Assembly (NCBI RefSeq): GCF_003339505.1
Contig: NZ_QPIW01000001.1
Span: 496,001-560,000, forward strand
Direction of reading: 5' to 3'
Length of the DNA: 64,000 bases
Source of the DNA: Runella aurantiaca
Lineage (GTDB): Bacteria; Bacteroidota; Bacteroidia; Cytophagales; Spirosomataceae
In this document: positions 34,739 through 43,340 of the stretch, in pieces
Layout of the letters: every line of letters starts with the position of its first letter
Position numbering within the stretch: the stretch's first letter is position 1
Notes under the pieces: model-generated
Databases searched by the model: none
What the model saw: only the letters and a program-made list of their open reading frames with translations
What the model was told of the DNA's origin: nothing
Made by a program: the position numbers and the translations under genes

Positions 34739-36856
34739 ATGACCAACGAACAACTCAAGAAATTAGAGAATGACCTGTGGGCTTCGGCCAATTCATTAAG
34801 AGCCTATGGCGGAATCAAAGCCGCTGACTACGCCGTACCCGTGTTAGGATTGATTTTTCTGCGATTCTCCGAAAATAAATACAGTCAGTACGAAGCCGAG
34901 ATTCTGAATGAGTATCTGGCCACGAAAGGCAGCCGACTCGAACGTTCCATCGAATCCATTGCCTTATCCAAATGCGGGTTTTACCTGCCGGACTACGCCC
35001 GGTATGATTATCTGCTGACGCTCCCCGGCGATAAAAGCATGGCTAAAGCACTGCAAAAAGCCATGGAGGGCATTGAGGAGCATCAGGACGAGAAGTTTAA
35101 GGATGTGTTGCCCAAAGAGGCGTATTTTGAAATTGAGAAAAAGAAAGCGGACATTCTGCCGCAATTGCTCAAAACCTTCTCCGATATTCCGAAAGATGCC
35201 ACTGGCGATGTGTTCGGTAAAATCTACGAATATTTCCTAGGGGAGTTTGCCATGAGTGAAGGCCAAAAAGGCGGTGAATTCTTCACGCCTACGTCGGTGG
35301 TGCGGTTTATTGTGGAAGTGATTGAGCCCTTTGCGGGCAAAATCTACGACCCCGCCTGCGGCTCGGGCGGTATGTTTGTGCAAAGTGCCAAGTTTATTCA
35401 GGAAACCAAACACGACCTCAGCGACATCTACGTATACGGACAGGAGTACATGGGCGAAACCGCCCGACTGGCCAAAATGAACCTGATGGTCAATAACATA
35501 CGGGGCGAAATTACGGAAACCAATTCGTATGAGAGCGACCCGTACAACAGCTTGGGGAAGTTTGATTTTGTGATGGCCAACCCGCCGTTCAATGTAAAAT
35601 CGGTCAAAGAAAGTACCGTCAAAAACGACCCACGTTTTTATCAGTTTGGCTTACCCAAAAACAAAGGCAAAAACACCGACGACAGCATTACGGATGCTAA
35701 TTACCTGTGGGTATCGTTGTTTGCGACCTCGCTCAACGAAAAAGGACGCGCGGGCTTTGTGATGCCTAACTCGGCCTCGGATGCAGGCAATTCGGAGTAC
35801 GAAATCCGTAAAAAGATTGTGGACAGCGGTATTGTGGACTGCATGGTGTCGATGCCTTCCAACATGTTTTTTACGGTAACGCTGCCCGCTACGCTCTGGT
35901 TTTTTGACAAACAAAAAGCTCACTCTGAGCGCAAAGACACGATTTTGTTTTTGGATGCCCGCAATGTGTACCACCAAATAGACCGCGCACACCGCGAATG
36001 GAAAGAGGAGCAAATCCAAAACCTTGCCGCTATCGTGCGCCTGTACCGGGGCGAAACTGACCGCTACCTCGCCCTCATCAGCCACTACGCCAAGCAGGCC
36101 ATGGAAGCGCAGGCGGCCGTTCCAATAGCTTTTGAAGCGCTGCAAACCAAACTGAAAACGGGCCTGACCAACCTCCAAAAATATGCCGCCGACAGCCAAG
36201 CCAAACGCACGGCCAAAGAAGGCGGGCTGTTTGGGGAAGCCAAAGGAGCCGTTGCTGATCTTATTCAAAAACTTACCGCCTTACCGTTGCCCGTGGCTGC
36301 GCTTCCCCTTTGTTCTTTGAGCGAAGCCGAAGAAAACGCCGCCCAATTGGCTTTTGCCAAAACCCTGCGCGAGTACCTCACGGCCCTCAAAGCCACCGAC
36401 GCCCTTCTGAAAACCCACAAAGACACCCTCAGCGAACTATGGGCCGAAGCCGATAAAAGCCTGAAAATCAAAAACGACAGGGCTTGGCCTGAGCTGGAAC
36501 TCAACAACCTCCCTAAAGCCCTTGACGAGCTGTACCAACACTGGAAAACCGCTACCGATACCCTGACCTACTGGCACAGCAACATGGATTGGCTGCAAAG
36601 CCGTTTTCCCGAAGCCAAATATGTGGACATTGTAGGCTTGTGCAAAGCCGCTGATAAAACTGAGTACGCTGATGAACAGGATTATTCGCTGAATGCGGGG
36701 CGGTATGTGGGAGTGGAAGTGGAAGGAGACGAAATCTCAGTTAGAGAGTTTAAAAATAGATTTAACGACTTACTTACTGAGTTCACTATCAAATCAGAAA
36801 GGGCTATTGAACTAAGTAATTTAATTACTAAAATGGGTAAAGAGTTTATTGCATGA
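34739..36856 (+). CDS. hsdM: Type I restriction-modification DNA methyltransferase subunit
   Basis: A 705-aa adenine methyltransferase of the type I system. The ATG at 34739 (MTNEQLKKLENDLWASANSL) is chosen; an ATG 18 codons earlier overlaps a promoter-like TAACCTTG (34698-34705). Residues 1-140 form the HsdM N-terminal helical domain, followed by DPACGSGGMFV (motif I, near 205) and NPPFN (motif IV, near 282). The protein is longer than the usual 500-550 residues: after the methyltransferase core (about residue 410) there are about 250 residues with coiled-coil character (EALQTKLKTGLTNLQKYAAD). It overlaps hsdS by four bases, ATGA. It acts with HsdS as the modification complex. Confidence 0.93.
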   Translation: MTNEQLKKLENDLWASANSLRAYGGIKAADYAVPVLGLIFLRFSENKYSQYEAEILNEYLATKGSRLERSIESIALSKCGFYLPDYARYDYLLTLPGDKSMAKALQKAMEGIEEHQDEKFKDVLPKEAYFEIEKKKADILPQLLKTFSDIPKDATGDVFGKIYEYFLGEFAMSEGQKGGEFFTPTSVVRFIVEVIEPFAGKIYDPACGSGGMFVQSAKFIQETKHDLSDIYVYGQEYMGETARLAKMNLMVNNIRGEITETNSYESDPYNSLGKFDFVMANPPFNVKSVKESTVKNDPRFYQFGLPKNKGKNTDDSITDANYLWVSLFATSLNEKGRAGFVMPNSASDAGNSEYEIRKKIVDSGIVDCMVSMPSNMFFTVTLPATLWFFDKQKAHSERKDTILFLDARNVYHQIDRAHREWKEEQIQNLAAIVRLYRGETDRYLALISHYAKQAMEAQAAVPIAFEALQTKLKTGLTNLQKYAADSQAKRTAKEGGLFGEAKGAVADLIQKLTALPLPVAALPLCSLSEAEENAAQLAFAKTLREYLTALKATDALLKTHKDTLSELWAEADKSLKIKNDRAWPELELNNLPKALDELYQHWKTATDTLTYWHSNMDWLQSRFPEAKYVDIVGLCKAADKTEYADEQDYSLNAGRYVGVEVEGDEISVREFKNRFNDLLTEFTIKSERAIELSNLITKMGKEFIA

Positions 36857-38175
36857 ACCGAATGACAGAGTTTCAATTTAAAGATATAATGGATGGATTT
36901 TATGATGGTCCACATGCTACTCCTGAGCCATCTGATGAAGGTCCTGTCTTTTTGGGAATCAAAAACATACATGAAAATGGAGGAATTGATTTTTCAAATA
37001 TTAGGCATATTTCAGAAAAAGAGTTTCCTCAATGGACAAAAAGGGTTGTTCCTCAACAAAATGACATTGTGTTTTCTTATGAAGCAACACTCCATAGATA
37101 TGCTTTGATACCTGAAGGGTTCAGAGGATGTTTGGGGAGACGAATGGCCTTAATTCGAGTGAATAAATCAGTAGTTAATGAAAAATACCTCTATCATTAT
37201 TTTTTAAGTCCTACTTGGAGAGCTTTTATAGAAACCGTAAAAATTTCAGGTGCAACTGTTGATAGAATTTCTATTTCAGATTTTCCCAACTATAAAATCT
37301 CTCTCCCCCCGCTTCATATCCAACAAAAAATCGCCTCCATCCTCTCGGCCTATGACGAGCTGATTGAAAACAACAAGCAGCGTATCAAGCTGTTGGAAGA
37401 AATGGCCGAGGAGATTTACAAAGAGTGGTTTGTGCGTCTTCGCTTTCCCAATTATGAAAATACGGAGTTTGTGGATGGCTTGCCGAAGGGGTGGGAGAAT
37501 GGCAGTATTGGTAGTTTATACAATGTTAAATCGGGCTTTGCTTTTAAGAGTGAAGATTTTGGCGAAATAGGCTACCCAATAATTAAAATTAGGAATATTG
37601 ACAATTTGGAAGTAGATACGATTAATTGTGACCGATACTCAGGTGAAATTAATGATAGAATTAAAAAATTTGAGATTCAGAACGGTGATTTACTTGTAGC
37701 AATGACAGGGGCAACAATTGGGAAAGTGGCGCTTTTTTATACTCAAAACGAACCCTATTATTTAAATCAACGGGTAGGGAAGTTTTTCAATAAGTCAAAA
37801 GTGGCATTTAATCAAGCTTTTATTTATCAATTTACAAAGACTGATGATTTCAAAAGCAGTGTGAATAATTTCGCTTTAGGTGCTGCACAACCGAACATTA
37901 GTGGTGAACAGATTGAAAACATTAAATTACTTATTCCCCATAGTGAAGTACTTGCAAGTTTTAGCAAATTAGTAGGAATAATGATTGATGAAATTTTTAT
38001 TTTAAAATCCAAAAACCAACTCCTCCAGCAAACCCGCGATTTGTTATTGCCGAGGCTCATCAGCGGCAAACTGAGTGTGGAGGGATTGGCAGAGGCAAAG
38101 GAATATGTATTGGAGCAAAACGCGGAACAGTGGCCAATGGCAGCAGAAACGGAGGGAGAATATCATCACTCATAG
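36853..38175 (+). CDS. hsdS: Type I restriction-modification DNA specificity subunit
   Basis: A 440-aa specificity subunit with two target recognition domains and two conserved coiled-coil spacers. The first TRD (about 1-150) ends at LPPLHIQQKIASILSAYDEL, and the coil ENNKQRIKLLEEMAEEIYKE leads to the second TRD (about 215-380), which ends at NQLLQQTRDLLLPRLISGKL. The TRDs decide which two half-sites are read. It is joined to hsdM by the ATGA overlap. The final 20 residues (VLEQNAEQWPMAAETEGEYH) are an acidic tail. The recognition sequence cannot be inferred. Confidence 0.92.
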   Translation: MNRMTEFQFKDIMDGFYDGPHATPEPSDEGPVFLGIKNIHENGGIDFSNIRHISEKEFPQWTKRVVPQQNDIVFSYEATLHRYALIPEGFRGCLGRRMALIRVNKSVVNEKYLYHYFLSPTWRAFIETVKISGATVDRISISDFPNYKISLPPLHIQQKIASILSAYDELIENNKQRIKLLEEMAEEIYKEWFVRLRFPNYENTEFVDGLPKGWENGSIGSLYNVKSGFAFKSEDFGEIGYPIIKIRNIDNLEVDTINCDRYSGEINDRIKKFEIQNGDLLVAMTGATIGKVALFYTQNEPYYLNQRVGKFFNKSKVAFNQAFIYQFTKTDDFKSSVNNFALGAAQPNISGEQIENIKLLIPHSEVLASFSKLVGIMIDEIFILKSKNQLLQQTRDLLLPRLISGKLSVEGLAEAKEYVLEQNAEQWPMAAETEGEYHHS

Positions 38176-38225
38176 GGAACCAACCACTCTTACATAGCCT
38201 GTTTCACAAAACAATGGAGCGCTCA

Positions 38226-38296
38226 TGTATAAAAAACGCTTTTTTTTATACACGTTCGGTAGTTCATGTATAAAAAATCCATAAATTTATACATGA
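38226..38296. promoter_or_regulatory. Two palindromic sites before fic
   Basis: The first site (38226-38252) reads TGTATAAAA...TTTTATACA with a central GC island; the second (38264-38296) reads TCATGTATAAA...TTTATACATGA and ends 14 bases before the fic ATG at 38311. The words TCATGTATAAAAAA recur at 38223 and 38264, 41 bp apart, about four helical turns. Two matching sites on one face of the helix fit cooperative binding by a dimer, possibly the winged-helix end of the Fic protein itself. Confidence 0.6.
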
Positions 38297-38310
38297 GATA
38301 AACAAGGAAA

Positions 38311-39375
38311 ATGAGTTATCGAATCAAAGAACTGCCGAATATCGGCGAGGTAGAAACAAAAACGGTATTAAAAAAGTCGTTGCAGGCCAACAAAGCCCTG
38401 GCCGAGCTCAAAGGGATTTTGGCCACCATTCCCGACCAAAATATATTGATAAACACCTTATCGTTGCAGGAAGCCAAAGACAGTTCGGCCATCGAAAATG
38501 TCATTACTACCCACGACGAACTCTTCAAAGCATCGCTTGATTTGCAGGTTTCGGCCGCCGCTAAAGAAGTCCAATCCTACGCGGCCGCGCTCAAAAGGGG
38601 CCATGATTTAGTAAAACAGTATGGCTTTCTGAGTACCAAACACTTATTGCAGATACTGGATATACTCGAACCAACCAACGGCGCTATCCGACGCTTGCCC
38701 GGTACGGTGCTGAAAAACCAACAAACCGGCGAGGTGGTCTATATGCCCCCACAGGACTATGACGAGATCATTCGCCTGATGTCAAATTTAGAGCAATTTA
38801 TCAACAATGATGAATTGGCCGATTGGGATTCTCTGGTCAAGATGGCGATTATCCATTTTCAATTTGAAAGCATCCACCCTTTTTTTGACGGCAACGGGCG
38901 TACAGGGCGGATTATCAATCTATTATACCTTGTACTCAAAAATTTGTTAGACGTTCCAGTGCTGTATCTCAGCCGTTATATCGTACGCCATAAGGGGCAA
39001 TATTATCAAAAACTGCAAGCCGTTAGAGACAATAACGACTGGGAAAGTTGGATTTGTTTTATGTTGGAAGCCGTTGAAAACACCGCTCTTTATACCATAG
39101 ATTTAATCAAAGCGATTCGGGTATTATTGGAAGAAACAAAAGTGTGGTGTCAGGAATCACATCCTAAAATTTACAGTAGAGAACTGTTGGACAACCTCTT
39201 CAAACATCCCTACACCAAAATTGAATTTGTGATGCAGGATTGTCAGGTAACCAGACTGACGGCGGCCAAGTATTTAGAGATTTTTGCGGAAAACAACCTG
39301 TTGACGAAAGTAAAACTCGGCAAAACCAACTACTTTATTAATCAAAGATTGATACAGTTATTAATGCAACAATAA
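38311..39375 (+). CDS. Fic family protein with C-terminal winged helix
   Basis: A 354-aa Fic protein of the SoFic-like class. The inhibitory helix motif (S/T)xxxE(G/N) is seen as SSAIENV near residue 54, the core motif HPFFDGNGRTGR near 195-206, and an N-terminal domain covers residues 1-100. The last 70 residues (TKIEFVMQDCQVTRLTAAKY) form a winged-helix DNA-binding domain. Fic enzymes transfer AMP or other groups from nucleotides to protein side chains; the inhibitory motif makes the enzyme self-limiting. It lies between hsdS and hsdR, an arrangement also seen in other type I loci, and is separated from hsdR by only 8 bases, so both may be expressed together. Confidence 0.92.
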   Translation: MSYRIKELPNIGEVETKTVLKKSLQANKALAELKGILATIPDQNILINTLSLQEAKDSSAIENVITTHDELFKASLDLQVSAAAKEVQSYAAALKRGHDLVKQYGFLSTKHLLQILDILEPTNGAIRRLPGTVLKNQQTGEVVYMPPQDYDEIIRLMSNLEQFINNDELADWDSLVKMAIIHFQFESIHPFFDGNGRTGRIINLLYLVLKNLLDVPVLYLSRYIVRHKGQYYQKLQAVRDNNDWESWICFMLEAVENTALYTIDLIKAIRVLLEETKVWCQESHPKIYSRELLDNLFKHPYTKIEFVMQDCQVTRLTAAKYLEIFAENNLLTKVKLGKTNYFINQRLIQLLMQQ

Positions 39376-39383
39376 AACACCCA

Positions 39384-42300
39384 ATGGCCTATCTCAACGA
39401 ATCACACATTGAAGTTGCCGACATTGATTTTTTTGTCAATCAACTGGGCTACACGCACATCAACGCTTGGGAAAAACAGTTGTTGGGTCGAAGCAGCCTC
39501 AAAGAAGTGGTTCTGAAAGATCGGTTGAAAACTCAGCTGGAAGTGCTGAATCCGCACCTTCCCGAATCGTCGCTCACGTACGCCATTGGCGAAATCACCA
39601 AAAGTCGGGCCACGCTTACGCCGATTCTGGCCAACAAAGAAGTCTACGAACTTATCAAAAACGGCGTTCCTGTTGCCTATAAAAATACGTTGGGGCGTGA
39701 AGTCAACGATTACGTCCGCATCATTGATTTTAGTGCCGACAACAAAAACGATTTTTTGCTGGTATCGCAACTAAGCATCGAATACCAACAGACGCAGACC
39801 ATTACGCGCCGTCCCGATTTGCTGCTGTACGTTAACGGTCTGCCGTTGGTGATGATTGAACTGAAAAACGCCACCGAAAAGGTAAAAACGGGCTATGACA
39901 AAAACCTGACCGATTATCGCCGCGACATTCCTCAATTGTTTTGGTACAACCTGTTTGTCTGCATTTCCAACGGCATCCAAACCCGAGTTGGCAGTTTTAA
40001 TGCGCCTTGGGACCATTTTTTCAGTTGGCTCAAGTTGACCGACACCGCCATCACTCACGACCAACCCACCAAAGAGGAAATCGAAAAAGAAAGCGAGCAA
40101 ACGGGCGAGCACCTGAGCCTCAAGCTATTTGGGCAGGGACTTTGCCAAAAAGACACGCTCATTGATTACTTCGAAAACTTTGTACTTTATCACAAAAACA
40201 AGGTCAAAATCATTGCCAAAAATCACCAGTATTTAGGCGTAAACAATGCCATTGCGGGACTGCAAGGCAAAGACACCAACAAAGGGAAGTTGGGCGTTTT
40301 CTGGCACACACAGGGGTCAGGCAAATCGTATTCGATGATTTTTTTCTCCAAAAAGATTCATCGAAAAGTCACGGGCAACTGGTCCTTTCTGATTATCACC
40401 GACCGTCGGGATTTGGACAGTCAGATTTACCGAAATTTCAACGAAACCGAAACCATTGTTGAAACCAAAGACCAAAAGGAAAACTATTTTCGTCCAGCCG
40501 ACAAAGAAAAACTTCGGGAGTATCTGCAATCCAACCGCGCTTACGTCTTTACGTTGATTTTCAAATTTGGCATTGAAAGCGGTAAAACCTTCAAGCAGCT
40601 TACCGACCGCAACGACTGGATTGTGATGGTGGACGAAGCCCACCGCACCCAATACAAAGGACTGGCCGAAAACATGCGCATCGGTCTGCCCAACGCCCAA
40701 TACATCGCCTTTACGGGTACGCCTCTGCTCCGCAGTGAGCTTACCAAAGACTGGTTTGGCCCCTACGTGTCGGAATACAATTTTGCTCAAAGCATTGAAG
40801 ATGGTGCCACGGTGCCTATTTATTACAAAAAGAGTGTGCCGCGTGTGGAGCAAATCAACCCCGAATTGGTAGGGGAGGCCGCCGCGATTTTGGAAGACGA
40901 AAACCTGAGCGAAGACCAGAAGAAGAAACTGGATCGGGAATATTCCACGCTGTTGAACGTAGTCCGCCGCGACGACCGTCTGGAAGAAATCGCCAAGCAC
41001 ATCGTACAACATTTTCCTTACCGATTGGACGTAGACGATGACGAAGGAAACCGCAAGCCCATGAAGGCCATGGTCATCAGCATTGACAAGTTTACGGCCG
41101 TCAGAATGTACGACAAAGTACAATACCACCTGAAGGAAGAAATCAAACTGCTGCGTAAAAAAATAGCCGTTGAACGGGACAAGGAGCTTAAAAACCGCTA
41201 TTCACGGGCATTGGCCTTTATGCTGGAAACCCGAATGGCGGTGGTCATCAGTCAGGAAGGAGGCGACAAAGAAGAAGAAAAAGCATTTGCTGATGTGGGC
41301 CTGAACATCAAACCTCACCGTGCATTAATAGACCAACCTGACGATGATGGTCGAAACATTGAAGATTATTTCAAAGACGAAAACAACACCTATCGAATCG
41401 TATTCGTCACTGCCATGTGGATGACGGGCTTTGATGCCCCTTCCGTTTCCACCCTTTATCTGGACAAACCCCTCCAAAATCACACCCTGATGCAGACCAT
41501 TGCCCGCGCCAATCGGGTAATTGAAGGCAAAAAAAACGGTTTGGTGATTGATTACTTCGGTGTGTTCCGAAACCTGAAAATTGCGTTGGCCGCCTATGCT
41601 GAAGGCACCAAAGGGAAGCTGCCGAAAACGGATGACGATGACGAATACCCCGCTAAGGAATTTGAGGAACTTTTGCAACTGCTGGAACAATCCATCGACG
41701 AAGCCAAAGCTTACTGCCAAAACCTGGGGGCCGATATAGACCGCATCCTGACACTTGGAGAAAAAGGATTTAAAGAAATTGAGCTGTTTCAGGAATATGC
41801 CAACCTGATTTTAGCCAAAGACGAACATCGCAAACAGTTAGGGTTATATGTCAACACCATCGCGTCGTTGTACGATTCGGCCAAACCCGAAGTGTATGAA
41901 TATCCCATTCTCAAAAAAGGCCGCGATGTTTTCCAATACCTCAGAGACGTCGTAGACCGTAACGTGGACCGTGACGAGGCTGTAGAACGGGCCAAAAAGA
42001 AAATTGACGAATTACTGGATTCGAGCGTAGTCGGCAAAGGTGATTTGGTGGCCGAAAGCAAAGCGGAATACACCATCGACGACTCCAAACAAATTGATTT
42101 GAGTCGGCTAAATTTTGAGCAATTACGCCTTGAATTCCCCGAAAAGAAACACAAGAATATCCAATTTGCCGACCTTCGGGAACTGCTGGAAATCAAGCTC
42201 AAACAGATGTTGGCTCAAAATAAAACGAGAGGGTCATTTCTGGCCAATTTCCAAAAGGTCATTGACGATTACAATTCGGGCAGTCTCTCCATTGAGGAAG

Positions 42301-42680
42301 CCTACGAGGCACTCATCAAACAGGCGGAAACCTTAAATGAAGAACAACAACGCGCCGCCAAAAATGAAATGACGGAAGCGGAGCAGGAGTTATTTGATTT
42401 GTTGAAGAAAGAAAAGCTCACCAAAGAAGAGGAAAAAAGCGTCAAACTCGCCGCCAAGACCCTGCTGGAAAAACTGTTTGATGCCAAAAACAAAATCCTG
42501 ATTCAGGAATGGCACAAAGAAAAAGCCACCCAAGAAAAAGTAAGATGGGAAATCCAACAGATTCTCGGCCAGCACCTTCCCGAACCCGGCTACGACCGTT
42601 TGGTATTTTCGCAAAAAGTGGATGTCACTTTTCAGCACTTCTATGGACTGGCGCAGATGGGATTGGGATTTGTGGCTTAG
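39384..42680 (+). CDS. hsdR: Type I restriction-modification endonuclease/translocase subunit
   Basis: A 1098-aa restriction subunit. The N-terminal nuclease domain has the PD-(D/E)xK site: PDLLLYVNGLPLVMIELKN (residues about 145-163). The motor follows with Walker A TQGSGKSYSM near 310-319, DEAH box VDEAHRTQYKG near 415, motif FTGTPLLRSE and a second RecA domain ending at MQTIARANRVIEGK near 700. The C-terminus (about 850-1098) is helical and would contact HsdM/HsdS. Together with hsdM and hsdS it forms a complete type I system that cuts unmodified DNA by ATP-driven translocation. It is followed by a terminator. Confidence 0.95.
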   Translation: MAYLNESHIEVADIDFFVNQLGYTHINAWEKQLLGRSSLKEVVLKDRLKTQLEVLNPHLPESSLTYAIGEITKSRATLTPILANKEVYELIKNGVPVAYKNTLGREVNDYVRIIDFSADNKNDFLLVSQLSIEYQQTQTITRRPDLLLYVNGLPLVMIELKNATEKVKTGYDKNLTDYRRDIPQLFWYNLFVCISNGIQTRVGSFNAPWDHFFSWLKLTDTAITHDQPTKEEIEKESEQTGEHLSLKLFGQGLCQKDTLIDYFENFVLYHKNKVKIIAKNHQYLGVNNAIAGLQGKDTNKGKLGVFWHTQGSGKSYSMIFFSKKIHRKVTGNWSFLIITDRRDLDSQIYRNFNETETIVETKDQKENYFRPADKEKLREYLQSNRAYVFTLIFKFGIESGKTFKQLTDRNDWIVMVDEAHRTQYKGLAENMRIGLPNAQYIAFTGTPLLRSELTKDWFGPYVSEYNFAQSIEDGATVPIYYKKSVPRVEQINPELVGEAAAILEDENLSEDQKKKLDREYSTLLNVVRRDDRLEEIAKHIVQHFPYRLDVDDDEGNRKPMKAMVISIDKFTAVRMYDKVQYHLKEEIKLLRKKIAVERDKELKNRYSRALAFMLETRMAVVISQEGGDKEEEKAFADVGLNIKPHRALIDQPDDDGRNIEDYFKDENNTYRIVFVTAMWMTGFDAPSVSTLYLDKPLQNHTLMQTIARANRVIEGKKNGLVIDYFGVFRNLKIALAAYAEGTKGKLPKTDDDDEYPAKEFEELLQLLEQSIDEAKAYCQNLGADIDRILTLGEKGFKEIELFQEYANLILAKDEHRKQLGLYVNTIASLYDSAKPEVYEYPILKKGRDVFQYLRDVVDRNVDRDEAVERAKKKIDELLDSSVVGKGDLVAESKAEYTIDDSKQIDLSRLNFEQLRLEFPEKKHKNIQFADLRELLEIKLKQMLAQNKTRGSFLANFQKVIDDYNSGSLSIEEAYEALIKQAETLNEEQQRAAKNEMTEAEQELFDLLKKEKLTKEEEKSVKLAAKTLLEKLFDAKNKILIQEWHKEKATQEKVRWEIQQILGQHLPEPGYDRLVFSQKVDVTFQHFYGLAQMGLGFVA

Positions 42681-42718
42681 AAAAAACTGGTAAAAATTTC
42701 CTGTAGCTGTTATGAGCT

Positions 42719-42757
42719 CCTCAAAGCGGCTTTTTTTGTCGCTTTGAGGGATTTTTT
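42719..42757 (+). terminator. Terminator behind hsdR
   Basis: CCTCAAAGCG (42719-42728) and CGCTTTGAGG (42740-42749) form a 10-bp stem followed by GATTTTTTG. Confidence 0.9.
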
Positions 42758-42788
42758 GTTGGATTAAAACCTTTACGATTCATAATTT

Positions 42789-42977
42789 TTGAGTGTAGAA
42801 CATGTTACCCGAACCCGTGTTCAAGAAGCGAGAGTATATGTATGTTATAGCAAAAATGCGTATGCTTATCATGCCTATATGTGCGCTGGTTTTAAAAGAT
42901 GTAAGGCGAGTAGAGGAGAAGTTAGTGTCTCAGAAGCCAGAGGAATGGGTTATATACCTTGCAAAATATGTTATTGA
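42789..42977 (+). CDS. Small Cys-rich protein, possibly truncated
   Basis: A frame of 62 codons reads VYVCYSKNAYAYHAYMCAGF followed by KRC and ends GYIPCKICY, with Cys pairs spaced as in a family of short secreted Bacteroidota proteins (VYVC...YH...C..L..C...C). The usual signal peptide is missing and the only in-frame start is TTG (42789), so this may be the C-terminal end of a longer lost gene. An overlapping frame starting at ATG 42802 has no recognisable features and was not called. Function unknown. Confidence 0.4.
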   Translation: MSVEHVTRTRVQEARVYVCYSKNAYAYHAYMCAGFKRCKASRGEVSVSEARGMGYIPCKICY

Positions 42978-43103
42978 ATTGAAGAGAAGCTGGTGAAAAA
43001 CACAATAGAAATCAAAGAATCAATAAATACACGGCCACAAAAATCAAAATTTCATCTTTCCTAAGCTGCTCGAACAAATCAAAAATGTTTGAGCAAAAAC
43101 AAA

Positions 43104-43133
43104 AACGACTTACAGAATGGTCTGTAAGTCGTT
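43104..43133 (-). terminator. Terminator of tRNA-Ala
   Basis: A perfect 13-bp stem, AACGACTTACAGA and TCTGTAAGTCGTT with loop CCAT on the minus strand, is followed by TTTGTTTTTGC. Confidence 0.85.
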
Positions 43134-43144
43134 GATAATCAGGG

Positions 43145-43218
<74 letters not shown>

Positions 43219-43340
43219 ATTATGTCAATGTTCCGTTTTTTTGATTGTATAAAACACTGTTAGTGTGCCATACCTCTCAAACGGGACTGCAAAGATGCAG
43301 GTCTGATATGACATTTGCAAGTTGGTTTTAAAAAAAAACT

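Noticed and set aside
42802-42996. 64-residue frame overlapping the Cys-rich frame
   Set aside because: No family pattern; the other frame has conserved-looking Cys spacing.
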